Positions 13,305 to 24,850 of a stretch of DNA of 64,000 bases are shown in pieces; position 1 is the stretch's first letter, and each line of letters starts with the position of its first letter. The notes beneath the pieces were generated by a model, which was not told where the DNA came from, ran no database searches, and was given only the letters and a program-made list of their open reading frames with translations. Source of the DNA: Taeniopygia guttata (taxonomy: Eukaryota; Chordata; Aves; Passeriformes; Estrildidae); assembly GCF_048771995.1 (NCBI RefSeq), contig NC_133063.1, positions 17,732,063-17,796,062 on the forward strand. Reading direction: 5' to 3'. Both the position numbers and the translations under genes were made by a program.

Positions 13305-13620
13305 TGGCCGCGCGACTGCGTGTGCGCGCTCCCGAGGCGCGTCCCGGGCCGCCGCCGGGCGGGGCCGCGGCCTGAGGGGTGCGGCCCGGTGCGGGAGGCG
13401 GCAGTGCCGCTGGCCGCCTCAGGTGTGCCTCAGGCGTGCCGGGCTCCCCGGGGCTCCCCAGGCACACGAGTACCGGCTCGGCGCTCACAGCCCACCTCCC
13501 CGCCCGGCTGCCGGCTCCAGGCTGGGGGCGGGTGTACACCCAGCTGGCAGGCGGCCGGCGCGGCGAGCTCGCTGTGCTGCCAAGGGGCACTAACTTCGCA
13601 CGCTGCACCAGACTGAAGAC

Positions 13621-16600
13621 AGATGATGCTTCCTGGGAAGATGGGCACATCCTCCTCCACCTGACAAAACTTGTTTGACCAGGTGCAGACACCATGTCAT
13701 GTACCAAGTCACACCATGCATCTTTGCACCGTGCTTTGAGAAGAGGTGGCTGATACTGCCTCATTTGTAAGGGCTCATCCACTCAGTCTTAAAACCTAAA
13801 GAGCCCTACCATACCTCCTGTCTGTCAAATGATGGGGCAATTATTTAGTAATCCAAGTAAAGCAGCAGCAATAGGAAAGGGTTAGCTTCCTAAAATAAAC
13901 ACTTTCACACACTGCTCCTGCTCTCCTATAACTACAGTAACTGACCAGGCAGTGAGTGGACACTGGACACTGTGTTCAGTGGCAATGCCAGAGAGAAACC
14001 AAATACATGCCCAGTTCAATGGACAGAAGAGTCATTGTTCCCAAGTGGGTATGTAAATTAGGAAACACCGTCTGTGTGACAAAACTCACATTTGAATCAA
14101 TGATACATAGTCTAAACATAAATTCAGCCTTTAGACTTTAAAAGTTAGAGTAGGAATCATAAGCTCAGAGAGATAAAGTTTGTTTCTACATCAGTGTTTA
14201 TGACTTGTCATACTCTGCTATTTTAACATCAGAAAATCACCTTCTAAATACCAAACAAATAATATACTTGTATTCCTGTCTTTATATAAAAGCCATTAGC
14301 CTTTTATTGAACACCATCACCTCTATCGCTCCACATTTCTGAATACAAGCCAGTCACTGAGCAAAGCTTTCTCTTACTTGTGACAGCCTGAAATTGCTGC
14401 CAGCAGATGACACCACTTCCAGAAAGTTATCTATTCTTCACTAAAGAACCACAGGCTTCTGTCATGCAGCTCTCCCCAACCACTTCACAGCTACCATAGC
14501 CCTGGCAATGCAAAGGCATTCACCAAGTGCAAACTAGAAAAAAAAGTATTTTTTTTCTGTCAAGGGCTGTACCACCTTCAAACTAAAAGCATTCTGCCAA
14601 CATGCCAAGTAACAGGCCAGCTCTGTAAGCTTTTATAAATGGCACTTGAAATACTTTATCTACCAAAAGACCCAGAAGAATTCATTATTTTTTGTGGCAG
14701 AGTTGCTGCAGCAACTGGCAAGAGTGCACAATTTAAGGACACCAGGTGAGCCTGGTCAGTTTCTACATCTATGCTATAGCACTGCCTGCTTCTTTTACTA
14801 CTACTTATGGGTAAAGTGTCAATGAATTTTCTGGATCCCTTTTGAACTTGCTTGTACTGTCTGCCACCTTTGGCATTACATCTTAGAAGGTCAGTGTCTG
14901 CTGCATAAAGTATCACCTCTACCTGTGTGAAGTATCACCTTAATAAAAATTGGTCCATCTGTTTCAAATGAGGAAGTGTCCTCCAGACTAGTATTTGTAA
15001 AATTTGGTGAATACTAGTGCTACATCCATTTGACTCACAGCTTTCAAGATACTGAAATTTAGTTGCTCTTCTTTCAGCTCTACTATGGACTCCCTGCAAA
15101 TGTAGAAACCAGAACTGCCCAGCTCTGAAAACATGTGTCCGCTGGTCTCACACAAGGAGCCAAGTAAGACCACCTATTTTGTTTGCAAAAATAAAATAAA
15201 AAAAAATTGATGCAGCTCCAAACTGTGGCATGGTTATAGAAGAACTGTGAAAGATCTATGCCCTGAGCTCTTTATACAAGTTGCTGAAGCACCATATATT
15301 CCAATAATGATTTACATCACAAATGCATAGATCTGTATTGGAGCTCATCTACCATTTTTTCCCTATACAAGGATCTGACAAAACTGAGCTTCTTGCCTCA
15401 GCACCACTGTTGGACTACTTGAGAATAAAGTCAGGTGATACCATTTTTCATTCCTTCCCTCTTCTGAATCAGCATGCAGAGCAGGTGGAATTGGAAGACC
15501 CCACTCGAGCACCGTCTCGAGCAGCAGGAGACTGTGAAGAGGAAGAAGCAACACAATCCCCACCCACCTTTGCTGCTGGGAGACAGGAGGCAGAGAATTT
15601 GTGCAAAAAGTCAATCCCAGGAAGAAGGGAGGCGTGGGGGGAAGGGGTTTTATGATTTGTTCTAAATTCTTATTTTTCTCGTTATTTCTGATTTTATTGG
15701 CAGTAGATTCAAATAGTTTCCCAAAACCACGCCTGTTTTGACTGCATGTGTGAGTAACTGCTGAGTGATCTTCCTGTCCTTATCTTGATGCATGAGTCAA
15801 GATGCAAATCCATTACATTTTTTCCCCTCTCCTATTTTGGTGGCTAGCCAAGGTCAGCCCTCCACAGCCATTCCATGCATTAGCTAATCTCTTGCAATTG
15901 TACCTTTTCCAAAGAGAAATAAAAACAAAAATACAGTTTAAAGTCAGACAGTCCATCACAGCATATGAGCAAATGCAAGATGAAGAATTTTTAGTGCAAA
16001 ATAGTAGTACAAAATTATATTTGAAAGCACTTTGTTTTAAACACAGCTGTAATCTGATAACATCTTTTTCTTATACATAGATTTAGGAGTTTTACAATAA
16101 AGTACTACATTTCAATCACTGACCAGTTCAGCTGTCACATATCGAGTAATAAAACTCATCCTTTCCTTTCCATGTCTGCAGTTTTATTTTTATTCTGGCT
16201 TATAAAAATGTAACGTATTGTCTAGAAAATATAAGAGTTAGGACATAATTTATTCAGCAACAAAATATGATCCAATTTCCTAGTTTGTGTAAATATATAT
16301 ACACAAATTCTATAACAAAGCTTTCCCATTTGTCTGGCATTCCTGCTTTCTGAACATGTCATTCACAACATTTCAGTTTCATTTCACTTTCAACGTGAGT
16401 TACGAATGTTAGAAAAAGAAATAATAAAAATTAAAGAAATAATAACAATTATTTCTTCCTTCTTCCTCCCTGAAGCATGGATTTATTATCTAGTTGTCTG
16501 TGCCATCCCAGTCAATCTCTGCACAATTTATGTACTATATCTTGTTAATGATACATCTCCAACCTTGTCCAACAGAGTCCTCTTCAGGCTTATTTTCATT

Positions 16601-17339
16601 TTCTTAACATCTATTCCCAACTGCTCTAAACAATATACAACACAAAAACGACAGTGCAAACACCAGAGAGGTATTTAGCAAGTCTAAATAAGTTTAGCTG
16701 TGATGTATTCAGTTACTGAATAAGCAGCACAGCAACTTACACAACTAGTTTCTCTGAGCATGTTTATCAGTGATAATATGCTCCTAAGAATATTAGAGGC
16801 AATCACTATCATTCTTATGATCATTTCAAATTGCAATCATGCATGTTCAGATATGCTTATTAATCCAACAGAAGTGCATCTTTATGGTTTAGTTTTATGC
16901 ACAAAAATCTTCATGTTCTTTAAAATGTACACATTCAATCAGATTTAAAGCTCAACCAAAGCAGGATTGATAAAAGGAAATTGATAGAATGCAGTTTTCA
17001 TACTCCTAAATGGAGTCTCTGTCTCCATATCCAAGAGAGAGTTAATTACTTACAAAATCTCTTGTGTTATATGAAGTAGCATTATGGTCATACGCACAAC
17101 ATTTGCTCAGTTGGTTGGCTTGCCATATACGACTGTCTTGGTGTTTTCAACTCGTATCAAATGGAACCCAGGATTTCTACACTGTCATGCTGTGACCTGC
17201 TGATCTAATATAAATACAAAGTACATATCTAACCTGTCGTATTTGAAAGCAGCATCACTGTATATTAGTGATAATATAATTCCACTAACACATTTGTTTA
17301 CATTGATGTTTTATCCCATATTCTTTCTCTTCCACAATT
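13621..17339. other. Intergenic DNA between NMRK1 and CARNMT1
   Basis: 3.7 kb with no exon recognised on either strand. It holds a perfect 16-bp palindrome at 14701-14716 (centre GCTGCAGC). The open frames of up to 110 codons have no recognisable domain. The right part may include further NMRK1 3' UTR if a more distal poly(A) site is used. Confidence 0.65.
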
Positions 17340-17345
17340 TTTATT
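17340..17345 (-). terminator. NMRK1: Candidate NMRK1 poly(A) signal AATAAA
   Basis: A canonical hexamer on the minus strand about 200 bases past the NMRK1 stop codon. Further TTTATT matches (for example near 16180) mean the real cleavage site is uncertain. Confidence 0.35.
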
Positions 17346-17546
17346 ATTATTAAGTAATAGTGGATTCAGCTATGATCTTAGAACATCTAATTTCAAGGAA
17401 CTCAACAGTTTTTACTGAAATTGACTCAGAGTAATGAGCAAACATAAAGAAATACAGATCTCTTTCATTCTTGTAGTAGTTTCAAATGAAAGTATCAGCC
17501 TCTTGTTAACAGGGAATAGGATACATAGATTCAATTTCAAGTAACA

Positions 17547-17644
17547 TTACTTACTTTCTTCCCTCAGCTTGTTTAATTCCTGTATTATATCACTATACAC
17601 ATAGGATAAAAGCTCCTCTTGGGATTTTGTTCCATCCAAATAAT
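17547..17644 (-). CDS. NMRK1: NMRK1 coding exon 7 (last)
   Basis: It encodes (D)YLDGTKSQEELLSYVYSDIIQELNKLREESK and then TAA. The conserved YLDGTKS and IQEL match the human C-terminal region. The stop codon lies inside GTAAGTAA, so an alternative splice at this point would change the last residues. Confidence 0.85.
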
Positions 17645-20600
17645 CTGAGGAAGAAAAAAGAAGATGTGCTCATGAGTTCTATGTCAGCTATCTGTAATGG
17701 CAACTGGCAAAGTTTTAAGAATTCCTATAGGTGCCATCAGAAGAGAAGAAAAAAAGAAAAACCAAGAACAGCGCCTCTCATTTTCCTCTTCCCCAAACTT
17801 GTTTTACATGTTAAAAAAACAACATAATGGAAAATAATTCTAGTTAATAATTCATGTACAATTTTTTGTGGTAGAAAAGTCTCCATAAGTGTAATGGTAA
17901 TTATGTGACGACAGTGGAGCAATGGAATAATTCAGCAAAAAGGTTTCTGTGCAGTAGATAATTTCAGGTTGCTCAGTTTCAGCCTTTGAGCAAGCTCTGG
18001 AGGAGCACTGCAGTTCTCAGTCTTGCTGCACAGCAGGAAGCAGTGTGCTAATGACAATGAGGCGACCCTACTTCCCTCCCTTTCCCTCTGGCCTCACTCC
18101 AGAAGCAGGTAGTCCAAGAGCTGTGTTAGTGTGAGCATCACACAAACTTGTGGCACTACCCCAACAACTGCCCCAGCTTTGACATGTCTCATGAAAAACT
18201 GGTGACTGTAGTGTGGACAGTCAGCACCTAGAAAATATCGTCAGCTTATTACAAGACTTCACCAGGATTTCAGTTTTGTTCTAAAGAACCTGCCAGTACA
18301 TCAGCTACCGCCTCAGAAGCTTCCTATTTAGACATAAATGTGTTATCTTGTTAAGTGGACTTAATTAGTGATCAGAAGAACATTTCTATTTTTCAACTTC
18401 CTAATTTTCATTATTAAATAACAAAAACAAAATCCCTATAGGCTTGAAATATAAACTAATAGAAACATCAAAACATCCTAAGTGCCACAAAAACATTTGA
18501 AGAAAATTTTGTTCCTTTAAAAAACAAAGCCCAAATTCAACAAAAACTGCACAAGTACCACACTTAAGCATGTTATAAGTTTAAAATTAAGGATACCATA
18601 CCAACTTGCATACTTGCATTCTCTTCCAATTCATTTTTATATTTCAAATACATAGGCCACACATGTCCATCGAAGTACCCTGGTGTATCTGCTGGCTGAT
18701 AGACTCTGGTACTACAGAAAAATACATATGCATTCCCATGTAAGTTTTATATTTTCCCCTAATGTCAGCTGGTTAAATAACAGCTTTTATCAAAAATAAA
18801 AGAGGAAAGGCTGGCTGTATTTTTGTTGGAGTCAAGGAGGCTCCTTTGTTTTAATTCAATCTGTGACATGAATTTCTGCTGTATTTTGCTGTCTTACCTA
18901 TTTTTGCCAATCAAGCCACATTTAAGATAAGGTAAAAGTTTGGGGGTTTTAATTTTTTTTAAAGGTATTACAGCTAAATTAAACTGTATTGACACGACTT
19001 CCACAATAAGCTACTTTTTGTCTATTTACTAGGTATACAGATTTCTCAAGCTTTAAATGACTAGTTGTTTAGTCTAGACTCTTCCATTCTGGACACTAAA
19101 GTCTTAAGTGAGTCTAGTGAGAAACCAAGAAAGAAAACCTGTGGGTATCACCACAGGCAGGTGAAAAGAAGATTTCTTCACTCAGCCAGCAGATTCTGAC
19201 TTTGTGCACATGTATTATTCGAAGCACACAGTATTGCTCCAAATTTAGCGGCAAGTCAGACAGCTCAATAATCTAGTTTAGATCCATGGTAAAATTAATG
19301 GACAGTCTAAACAAAACCATACACTTAACCCACACATGAACATCGTTACTCAAAGAATAATCATCAGTTAACTGTATTTAAGCAAGAATAAGAGTGCTTA
19401 GTATTTTTTTTAACCATTTCTCATTTTCAATGCAGTTTTACTCAAATATACAATCAGTAATGAAATCATTTATCATGACAATAAATTCTCTTTTTCGCAT
19501 TTGTAAAGCACTTCATACTTGAATAACCATGTGCTCTAAAATAAAAACCAAACCAAACAACCTCAAACTAACAAGCAGATGATAGATGATCTTAATAGTT
19601 TACATTTTGCAAGCACTAAAGAAAAGCTAGTACAAAAGGACTACTTCAGGGCGTGCAGTGACTCTTTTTAAACAAGATGTCAATAATCTCACCTCCTTCT
19701 CCTTTTGCACTCTTCATAAGGAAGGGTCAAAAAATATCTTCTATTCCATAGTTCATTAAGTGGCCTAAGATAATAAGATATTTAGTTCCCTTTTCCATTT
19801 TAGGATAGCTTTTTATTTACCAGGTTATATATTACTGCTTACTCATAATTGTAAAGGAGAAAGCCTTCAACAATCAAAATATAAACATTTTTCAGATTGT
19901 CAGATGTATTCTCTGTCTCTTCTTTCACAACACCTGAGCTTGCTGGGCTTTTTATCCAATTTCGAATACTTGTCACCATTTCATCCATATAGAGGGCATC
20001 AAGTACTAGATGAAAACAAAGTTAAACATCCCTTAAAAACAAGGAATAAAAAAAAAACAACCTTAAGTATCTCTACATTAATCAGTAAGAATCAAATAAT
20101 CTACATACAAACTTACACAAAGGGGAACAGGATTACTCCAAAGATTATATCAGTAGTTCTGTGTTTACTATTCATGACTTCCTGAAACCAAAGCTTGCAC
20201 TAGGATTGGGGTATTTCTGTTGGGTGTAGTCTCTCTGAACTTTATGGCATCTAATATTGTCTGAACTGAATTCACAGCTTTTGACTTCATGACAGAAACT
20301 TCAGTGACTGCTCTCCACTTTCACAAAACTTGTAAAAATTTACTAACCCTGAGACCTCCACCATTTTGTCAATTGTCAGAATGGGGAGTAGATACTCGAA
20401 ATTTTTTTGTTTGGATTTTTATAAGGTTCATCAGGCAGGCATAAGAAAGTTAAAGGACCATGGTGTACAAAGCAAAATAGCATAATGTTACACCTGTATT
20501 TGTCTGTAGACACACAAGAGGAAGTATTAAAAGGTAGAAATAAGATAGTTTTTGCATACCATAGCAGCAAACACATTTCTAAAGAGCTTTTAAGAGCAGC

Positions 20601-22631
20601 ATTAAACCTGGATATTTGAATAAGAATGTCCATTTTATCCCTCTCCTTTCACATTCCATTTACAAAGATTGCATCGGTGGTAATGATGAGTTTTCAAGTA
20701 CAACTGAAGGGTCTGATCAATATTCTCAGCAATATATTTTGTGATCACAAAGTATCAACAGAGATTAGCTATTAACCGAGCAACTGTTTACAAGTAGATA
20801 TGACCGGACACAAAACATTGGCCTAAAGTGGATCTGGATCTAGACATCTCTAGGAATAAACAGAGCCAGCATTAATCACAAACTTAAAAATATATGTTTT
20901 TTTTGTGAGATGTGACATTAAATAAAGATGTCAGGATAAACCGACTGACTTGGAAAATCCAATAGCAATATCCCATTAGCTCACCAGCAAAAGCAGAAAA
21001 AAAAGGGCCATTACCAAGTGATGACATTAAGCTTATGCCAGTACTGCAAACCAAGACTTCTAAGTGAACAGTACCATGTGCTACTAAACAAGACACAAGT
21101 GAAGAAATAGCGGAAAATACTCAAAAGAGAAAAGGAAAGGTCAAGCACTAGCTTGAGCTATTTACTTGTTAAGCAAGTTTTCTTAGAGTATTAAAAACTC
21201 TCAGTGAGCTGAATGATTTTAAGAAGAGGATTGCTCTGAAACAACCACTTGTTTACTGCCGTGCTTGGAAGGGAAGAGAGCGAGGGGATGCGGTGGAAGA
21301 AGTGTTGGAGCTCAGCACAACGATTTCAGTACAATGTTCAAAAGCAGTGCATCAGAGTTACTGACCATCATATAGCTTAAATCCACGTTCATCTGTTTCT
21401 ACTTCAGACTCTGGCTGAAGGGGGAAAAAAATTTAATTTTTTCAAGGTTGCTTTTATGACCATGCTTTTATAAGAGATACATAGTCTGGTTATAATCGTA
21501 AGGATAAACTTTTGTATGCAATTAGTTAAATTTATCTTCAACATTCAACTGATGTAACAATTGTTACAATTGTTCAACAATTGTTAAAATATACTACAAA
21601 AACTTTATTTAACCTAGAACAACAAACATTCCAAATCATTTTCATTAAATTAATTAGAGCTTTACTTGAGAAAAGTGTGTGTCAAAACACAAGCTGTTTT
21701 TCTGTTTTGACTTGGGAGACAAAGAACTACTTATTGTTGTATGGGTGTAAGCTTAAGATAGTATGATTAAACTCATTAGCACAGAAGGCCTTGAGAACTG
21801 CATCCATCATACATCCATGCCTTATTTAAAAGAGTGAAAAAGAAGACAGGAAATTTCTTTTGGCTGAGTATATTCAGTAGTTTGGCAATTTAAATTTCAG
21901 TTAACACAGTGCTCATTTTATGATTCTCATGAAATCAACATTATTTTGAGCAGCACCAATTTTAAAAGTTCACCAATAGGAGAACTGAAAAAATAATTGA
22001 AATTTACTCAAGCTTACTTTTACCTATCAGGTTTTTCCATTAAAATTGTTACCTTAAAGAAGTCATCTTGAGAGATTACATCACAGTTAGGAAGCATATT
22101 CTTAAGTTTTTCTGCTAATGTTGTTTTCCCTCCATTTGTTACACTGTGAAAAAACATTGTAAAAAGTTCACCAAGGCAAAAATGAAACTTTTAAACATAT
22201 GTACAAGCTCACACATATATTTCTGTATACTTATATGCAAATAAACAATACAACTTCCCCCAAATTTTAGTCACATTTTAATCATAATAAAATTTAAATA
22301 CTCTCTACGTCTAGAAATTTTTTGCGATGTTCCAACAGTTTTCAATAATCAGTACAGTAAATGAAGCAGTGCCAAGAAAGATGCTACAGACGCTTGCCCC
22401 TGAAGCTTCCAACTGACACAAAACCGTGTTTTATAGTTTTATAGCATGCAACTTTTAAGAGTTACATGCTATAAAACTATACAATTATATGTAGCATTTG
22501 TAATCCAGTTTAAAAAATTGCATTCAGAAATAGAAATTACATCACATCATTCTGAGAAGATTAGTCTTAAGCTGTAAGGAAATTTAATTTTGTGTAACTT
22601 ACCCCCCAAGGCCAATAACCAATACTTTCAT
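17547..22631 (-). CDS. NMRK1: Nicotinamide riboside kinase 1
   Basis: Seven minus-strand exons join in phase to 203 residues (human: 199). The enzyme phosphorylates nicotinamide riboside with ATP to NMN, an NAD salvage step in the cytosol. Seen: a P-loop GVTNGGKTT (residues 10-18; the human loop has Ser where this has Gly14), ISQDDFFK with Asp36 at the position of the human catalytic Asp, a VYILIVEGFLLYNYE strand, and the basic lid EECKRRRSTRVY (about 128-139) followed by PGYFDGHVWPMYLKY. ATG at 22631 is the first in frame after a 5' UTR splice acceptor. The divergent neighbour OSTF1 probably shares its CpG-island promoter, and CARNMT1 follows on the same strand 4.3 kb away. The C-terminus (NKLREESK) differs from human, and the stop sits inside a donor-like sequence. 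Confidence 0.96.
17645..18601. other. NMRK1: NMRK1 intron 6
   Basis: 0.96 kb. The part at about 17940-18240 is noticeably richer in G+C than the rest of the intron, but no known element is recognised in it. Confidence 0.8.
18602..18711 (-). CDS. NMRK1: NMRK1 coding exon 6
   Basis: 110 bases encoding the conserved TRVYQPADTPGYFDGHVWPMYLKY and a more variable end. The acceptor is TTTCTGTAG and the donor GTATGG. Phase is kept on both sides. Confidence 0.93.
18712..19692. other. NMRK1: NMRK1 intron 5
   Basis: 0.98 kb of AT-rich intron. Nothing is recognised. Confidence 0.8.
19693..19764 (-). CDS. NMRK1: NMRK1 coding exon 5
   Basis: A 72-base exon encoding PLNELWNRRYFLTLPYEECKRRR with split codons at both ends, separated from exon 4 by an intron of only 78 bases. 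It supplies the Arg-rich lid start. Confidence 0.93.
19843..20005 (-). CDS. NMRK1: NMRK1 coding exon 4
   Basis: The acceptor is TCTAG. It encodes VLDALYMDEMVTSIRNW, a variable linker, then the conserved VYILIVEGFLLYNYE, ending in GA before GTAAGC. The linker (KSPASSGVVKEETENTS) is the least conserved part. Confidence 0.93.
20006..21365. other. NMRK1: NMRK1 intron 3
   Basis: 1.36 kb between exons 4 and 3. No recognisable element; the short open frames lack domains. Confidence 0.8.
21366..21414 (-). CDS. NMRK1: NMRK1 coding exon 3
   Basis: A short 49-base exon encoding PESEVETDERGFKLYD plus one base, between CTTCAG and GTCAGT. It matches the PESEIETD segment of the human protein. Confidence 0.93.
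21415..22052. other. NMRK1: NMRK1 intron 2
   Basis: 0.64 kb. Around 21553-21590 it holds three closely spaced copies of the palindrome ACAATTGT. No other structure is recognised. Confidence 0.8.
22053..22143 (-). CDS. NMRK1: NMRK1 coding exon 2 (P-loop)
   Basis: The acceptor is TTTTCACAG. One base completes Gly10, then 30 codons from VTNGGKTTLAEKL to VISQDDFFK. The donor is GTAACA. It carries Lys16/Thr17 of the nucleotide-binding loop and the presumed catalytic Asp36. Confidence 0.95.
22144..22602. other. NMRK1: NMRK1 intron 1 (between coding exons 1 and 2)
   Basis: 0.46 kb of AT-rich intron whose main feature is the 50-bp palindrome listed separately. Confidence 0.8.
22432..22481. repeat. 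50-bp near-perfect palindrome in an NMRK1 intron
   Basis: Arms 22432-22448 and 22465-22481 are perfect 17-bp inverted copies (TATAGTTTTATAGCATG and its complement). Most of the 16-base middle is also self-complementary, so nearly the whole 50 bp pairs with itself. In the NMRK1 transcript it would fold as an AT-rich hairpin. Confidence 0.9.
22603..22631 (-). CDS. NMRK1: NMRK1 coding exon 1
   Basis: The 29 bases encode MKVLVIGLG plus the first two bases (GG) of Gly10, followed by a GTAAGT donor. This is the beta-strand leading into the P-loop. About 30 bases upstream, at 22664/22665, a TTTTTGACAG acceptor suggests the 5' UTR is spliced from a distant first exon. Confidence 0.93.
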
Positions 22632-22664
22632 AGTTTGTTTTCTCCTCACGTCTTCCCTTTTACT

Positions 22665-24479
22665 GTCAAAAACAATAGTCAGTGAAAAATCTTAATTCAG
22701 GATCAAGAAGGCAACTATGGTATTAAGAAACACCAATTATACAGTTAATTTATTTTCTCTCTGTTGTCCATCATTTTTCTTTTTGCAAAGGCACAGTCAG
22801 AATCTTAGCTACTTGTTCCAGTGCTAACAGAAAACCTGCAATATATATGCCTCATCTTAAATTCCAATTTATTTTTGACAGTATTTTAATAATTTGAAAG
22901 GAACTCTGGGAGACTCGATTCTAACAACATTAATATCATACAAGTTCCTAAAGAAAAGCACAATCATTAGTTCAAGCATTAATATAAAAAAGACTAGGTA
23001 AACAAAAGCTGTGGTGGCAAAACAAACAAAATCATTAAGAAAGAAACATGCTAAAGAGAAAGACATTTTAAAATTTAATGAAGACTTGTAACAAAGGGTA
23101 TGTTCAAAAACTTTTTATAATCCTGGTGTCAGCAATGCAATAGTCACTGTGTAATTCACTATTCCCTTTCTAAGGGTATTAACAGCACAGACCATACAAA
23201 TCTTCCTCCTCTGCCCCACCACAGATTAATCTGGAAGCATTAAAACTACTGCAAGGGTAGTTTAAGCCATACTAGCTGACTTAGTATAGAGAAGGACTAG
23301 GCAGCACTTATTTTTCCCTGCAAAGATCGAAGAGTAAACTCTAAAGGTTAATTTGTCCACCATATCCCTGCTGCTGCCACCATATCCCACCTGAGGCTCT
23401 GACTGCCTGCCACCTTCAGTAGTCAGAGCTGCCAGGAGACACTAATACTGCCTTGCCCTAGCTCTTTCCCCTGAACTGTCTTCTGGAATAGGTATTTGTT
23501 CAGAGAACATAATGAACTATCCTGGAAAAATACCGCAGCTGAAAAACTGTTCCGCAAAAGACAGGGGAAACAATATTTGTTTTCAGTTTCACACTTCAAT
23601 TTATAACCTTTTTACCTGCTCTATCCTCCTAGGTCAGACTTAGGAAGGTACAACCTATGACACCTAAGACCTGAAAGGACTGAGCAGGTAAAACTCTCCC
23701 GGCCTCCAACAAACAAGTATGTGTATTGTATTAGAAAAAAGACTGTTACAGAGCATCACATAGTTTCTGTGAAAGCAAGCTCTTGACGCACGAGGAGTCT
23801 GAAATAATATCATTGTCTTGTCTTTGGTGCAATGACTGGACGTTCCAGTGTTTCACATGTCTGTGATATGATCTTTGCATGCTAAAAAAAAAAAAAAACC
23901 AAAACAAAAGACATATTCACTAGTGCAAGCTGTCACCTATATGATACCCATTGCTTTACAATGGTGCTGCTTATCTACATTAGTTGGCATTTGTGAGTTT
24001 TTAAAGTTAGTACACATTAATCTTCTAGGAATATCGTAATGTTCAAATTGGGCGCTTCATTGAATGCTTATAGTACTGGCTATCATTGCAAAGAGGGAAG
24101 ACAGGTAATTTTTTCTTAGGAAGTGTTGATACTCAGGCTACAAAAATAAGATTAAAAAGCTCCTTTCTAGAAGTCACCAGTAAGATTTGTGTTGCAGAGG
24201 ATTACCCTTTGTGCCACAAAGGGTATTACGCAACGAACCGAACAAACGTGTTCACCTTTGGACTTTATTTTATGCCATCGTCTATATGCAAATTAATCCC
24301 AGTCTACGACAAAAAACACAATTATAAAAAACCGCACCAACTCTTGTGCCGCCCTGAGTAATGTGTAAAACAAATTTCAAAAGCAAATTTGTCAGAAATG
24401 CTGCAACACAGAAATCCTACACTACTCTACCCTGGGTCATCTGTCTTTTCAAATAGAGCACAAATCCATGACAGCGCTA
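22665..24479. other. NMRK1: NMRK1 5' UTR intron / upstream region
   Basis: Between the presumed 5' UTR acceptor upstream of the NMRK1 ATG and the CpG island. No second exon is recognised. A long A run lies at about 23883-23896, a strong hairpin at 24191-24234 and an ATGCAAAT octamer at about 24287. Confidence 0.55.
24191..24234. repeat. Two-tier inverted repeat upstream of the shared CpG island
   Basis: An inner perfect 11-bp inverted repeat (TACCCTTTGTG / CACAAAGGGTA, 24203-24213 and 24215-24225) has a single-base centre. It is framed by an outer GTTGC / GCAAC pair (24191-24195 and 24230-24234). It could be a dyad binding site or a hairpin in a NMRK1 5' transcript; nothing in the sequence decides. 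Confidence 0.7.
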
Positions 24480-24708
24480 GCACATCACTGCAGTCACCCC
24501 GTTTTTAAGGGCATACCGCGGCAACGCTCCCACGCACGGGGCCAGCCGAAGGCGCACGAACCCGGACCGGGAACGTCTCTCCCAGGCACGGGCCCGCACA
24601 GCGGGGCTGGCGGAGGCTCCCGGCTCCAACACTTCAGGGCCTGCGGAGTTCGCACTTAACTTCAGCCACGCCGCGACGGCGCTAGCGGCACATCCTTCCG
24701 CCAGTCTC

Positions 24709-24716
24709 TGACGTCC
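24709..24716 (+). promoter_or_regulatory. CRE-like TGACGTCC
   Basis: One base off the palindromic cAMP-response element TGACGTCA, in the left part of the shared CpG island where NMRK1 transcription probably begins. Confidence 0.4.
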
Positions 24717-24850
24717 CGTCACGGAGCTGCGCGGGGCGAGCCCGCCTCCGAGCCGGGGCGGTCCCGACCGCACGACGCCCCGGCCGACTTGCCCGGAGCA
24801 GCCGCCCCGCAGCCGCCGAGGCCAGCCCCGTCCCTCGGGCCGCGCCGCCT

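Larger units (their letters stand above)
12740..13620 (-). promoter_or_regulatory. CARNMT1: CpG-island promoter of CARNMT1
   Basis: About 0.9 kb that is much richer in G+C and CpG than its surroundings and covers CARNMT1 exon 1 and its upstream side. No TATA box is seen. A GC box and a TCTCGCGA-type element lie within 70 bases upstream of the ATG, as in TATA-less housekeeping promoters. The long open frames in both directions here arise because GC-rich DNA has few stops. The limits are approximate, judged by eye. Confidence 0.85.

Noticed and set aside
12509-13782. Long open frames (up to 288 codons) on both strands around 12.5-13.8 kb
   Set aside because: They lie in a CpG island where stop codons are rare. 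Only the CARNMT1 exon 1 frame continues into conserved protein; the others are Pro/Arg/Ala-rich and stop arbitrarily.
17940-18240. GC-richer patch in an NMRK1 intron as a possible exon or repeat
   Set aside because: No open frame with recognisable similarity and no repeat landmarks.
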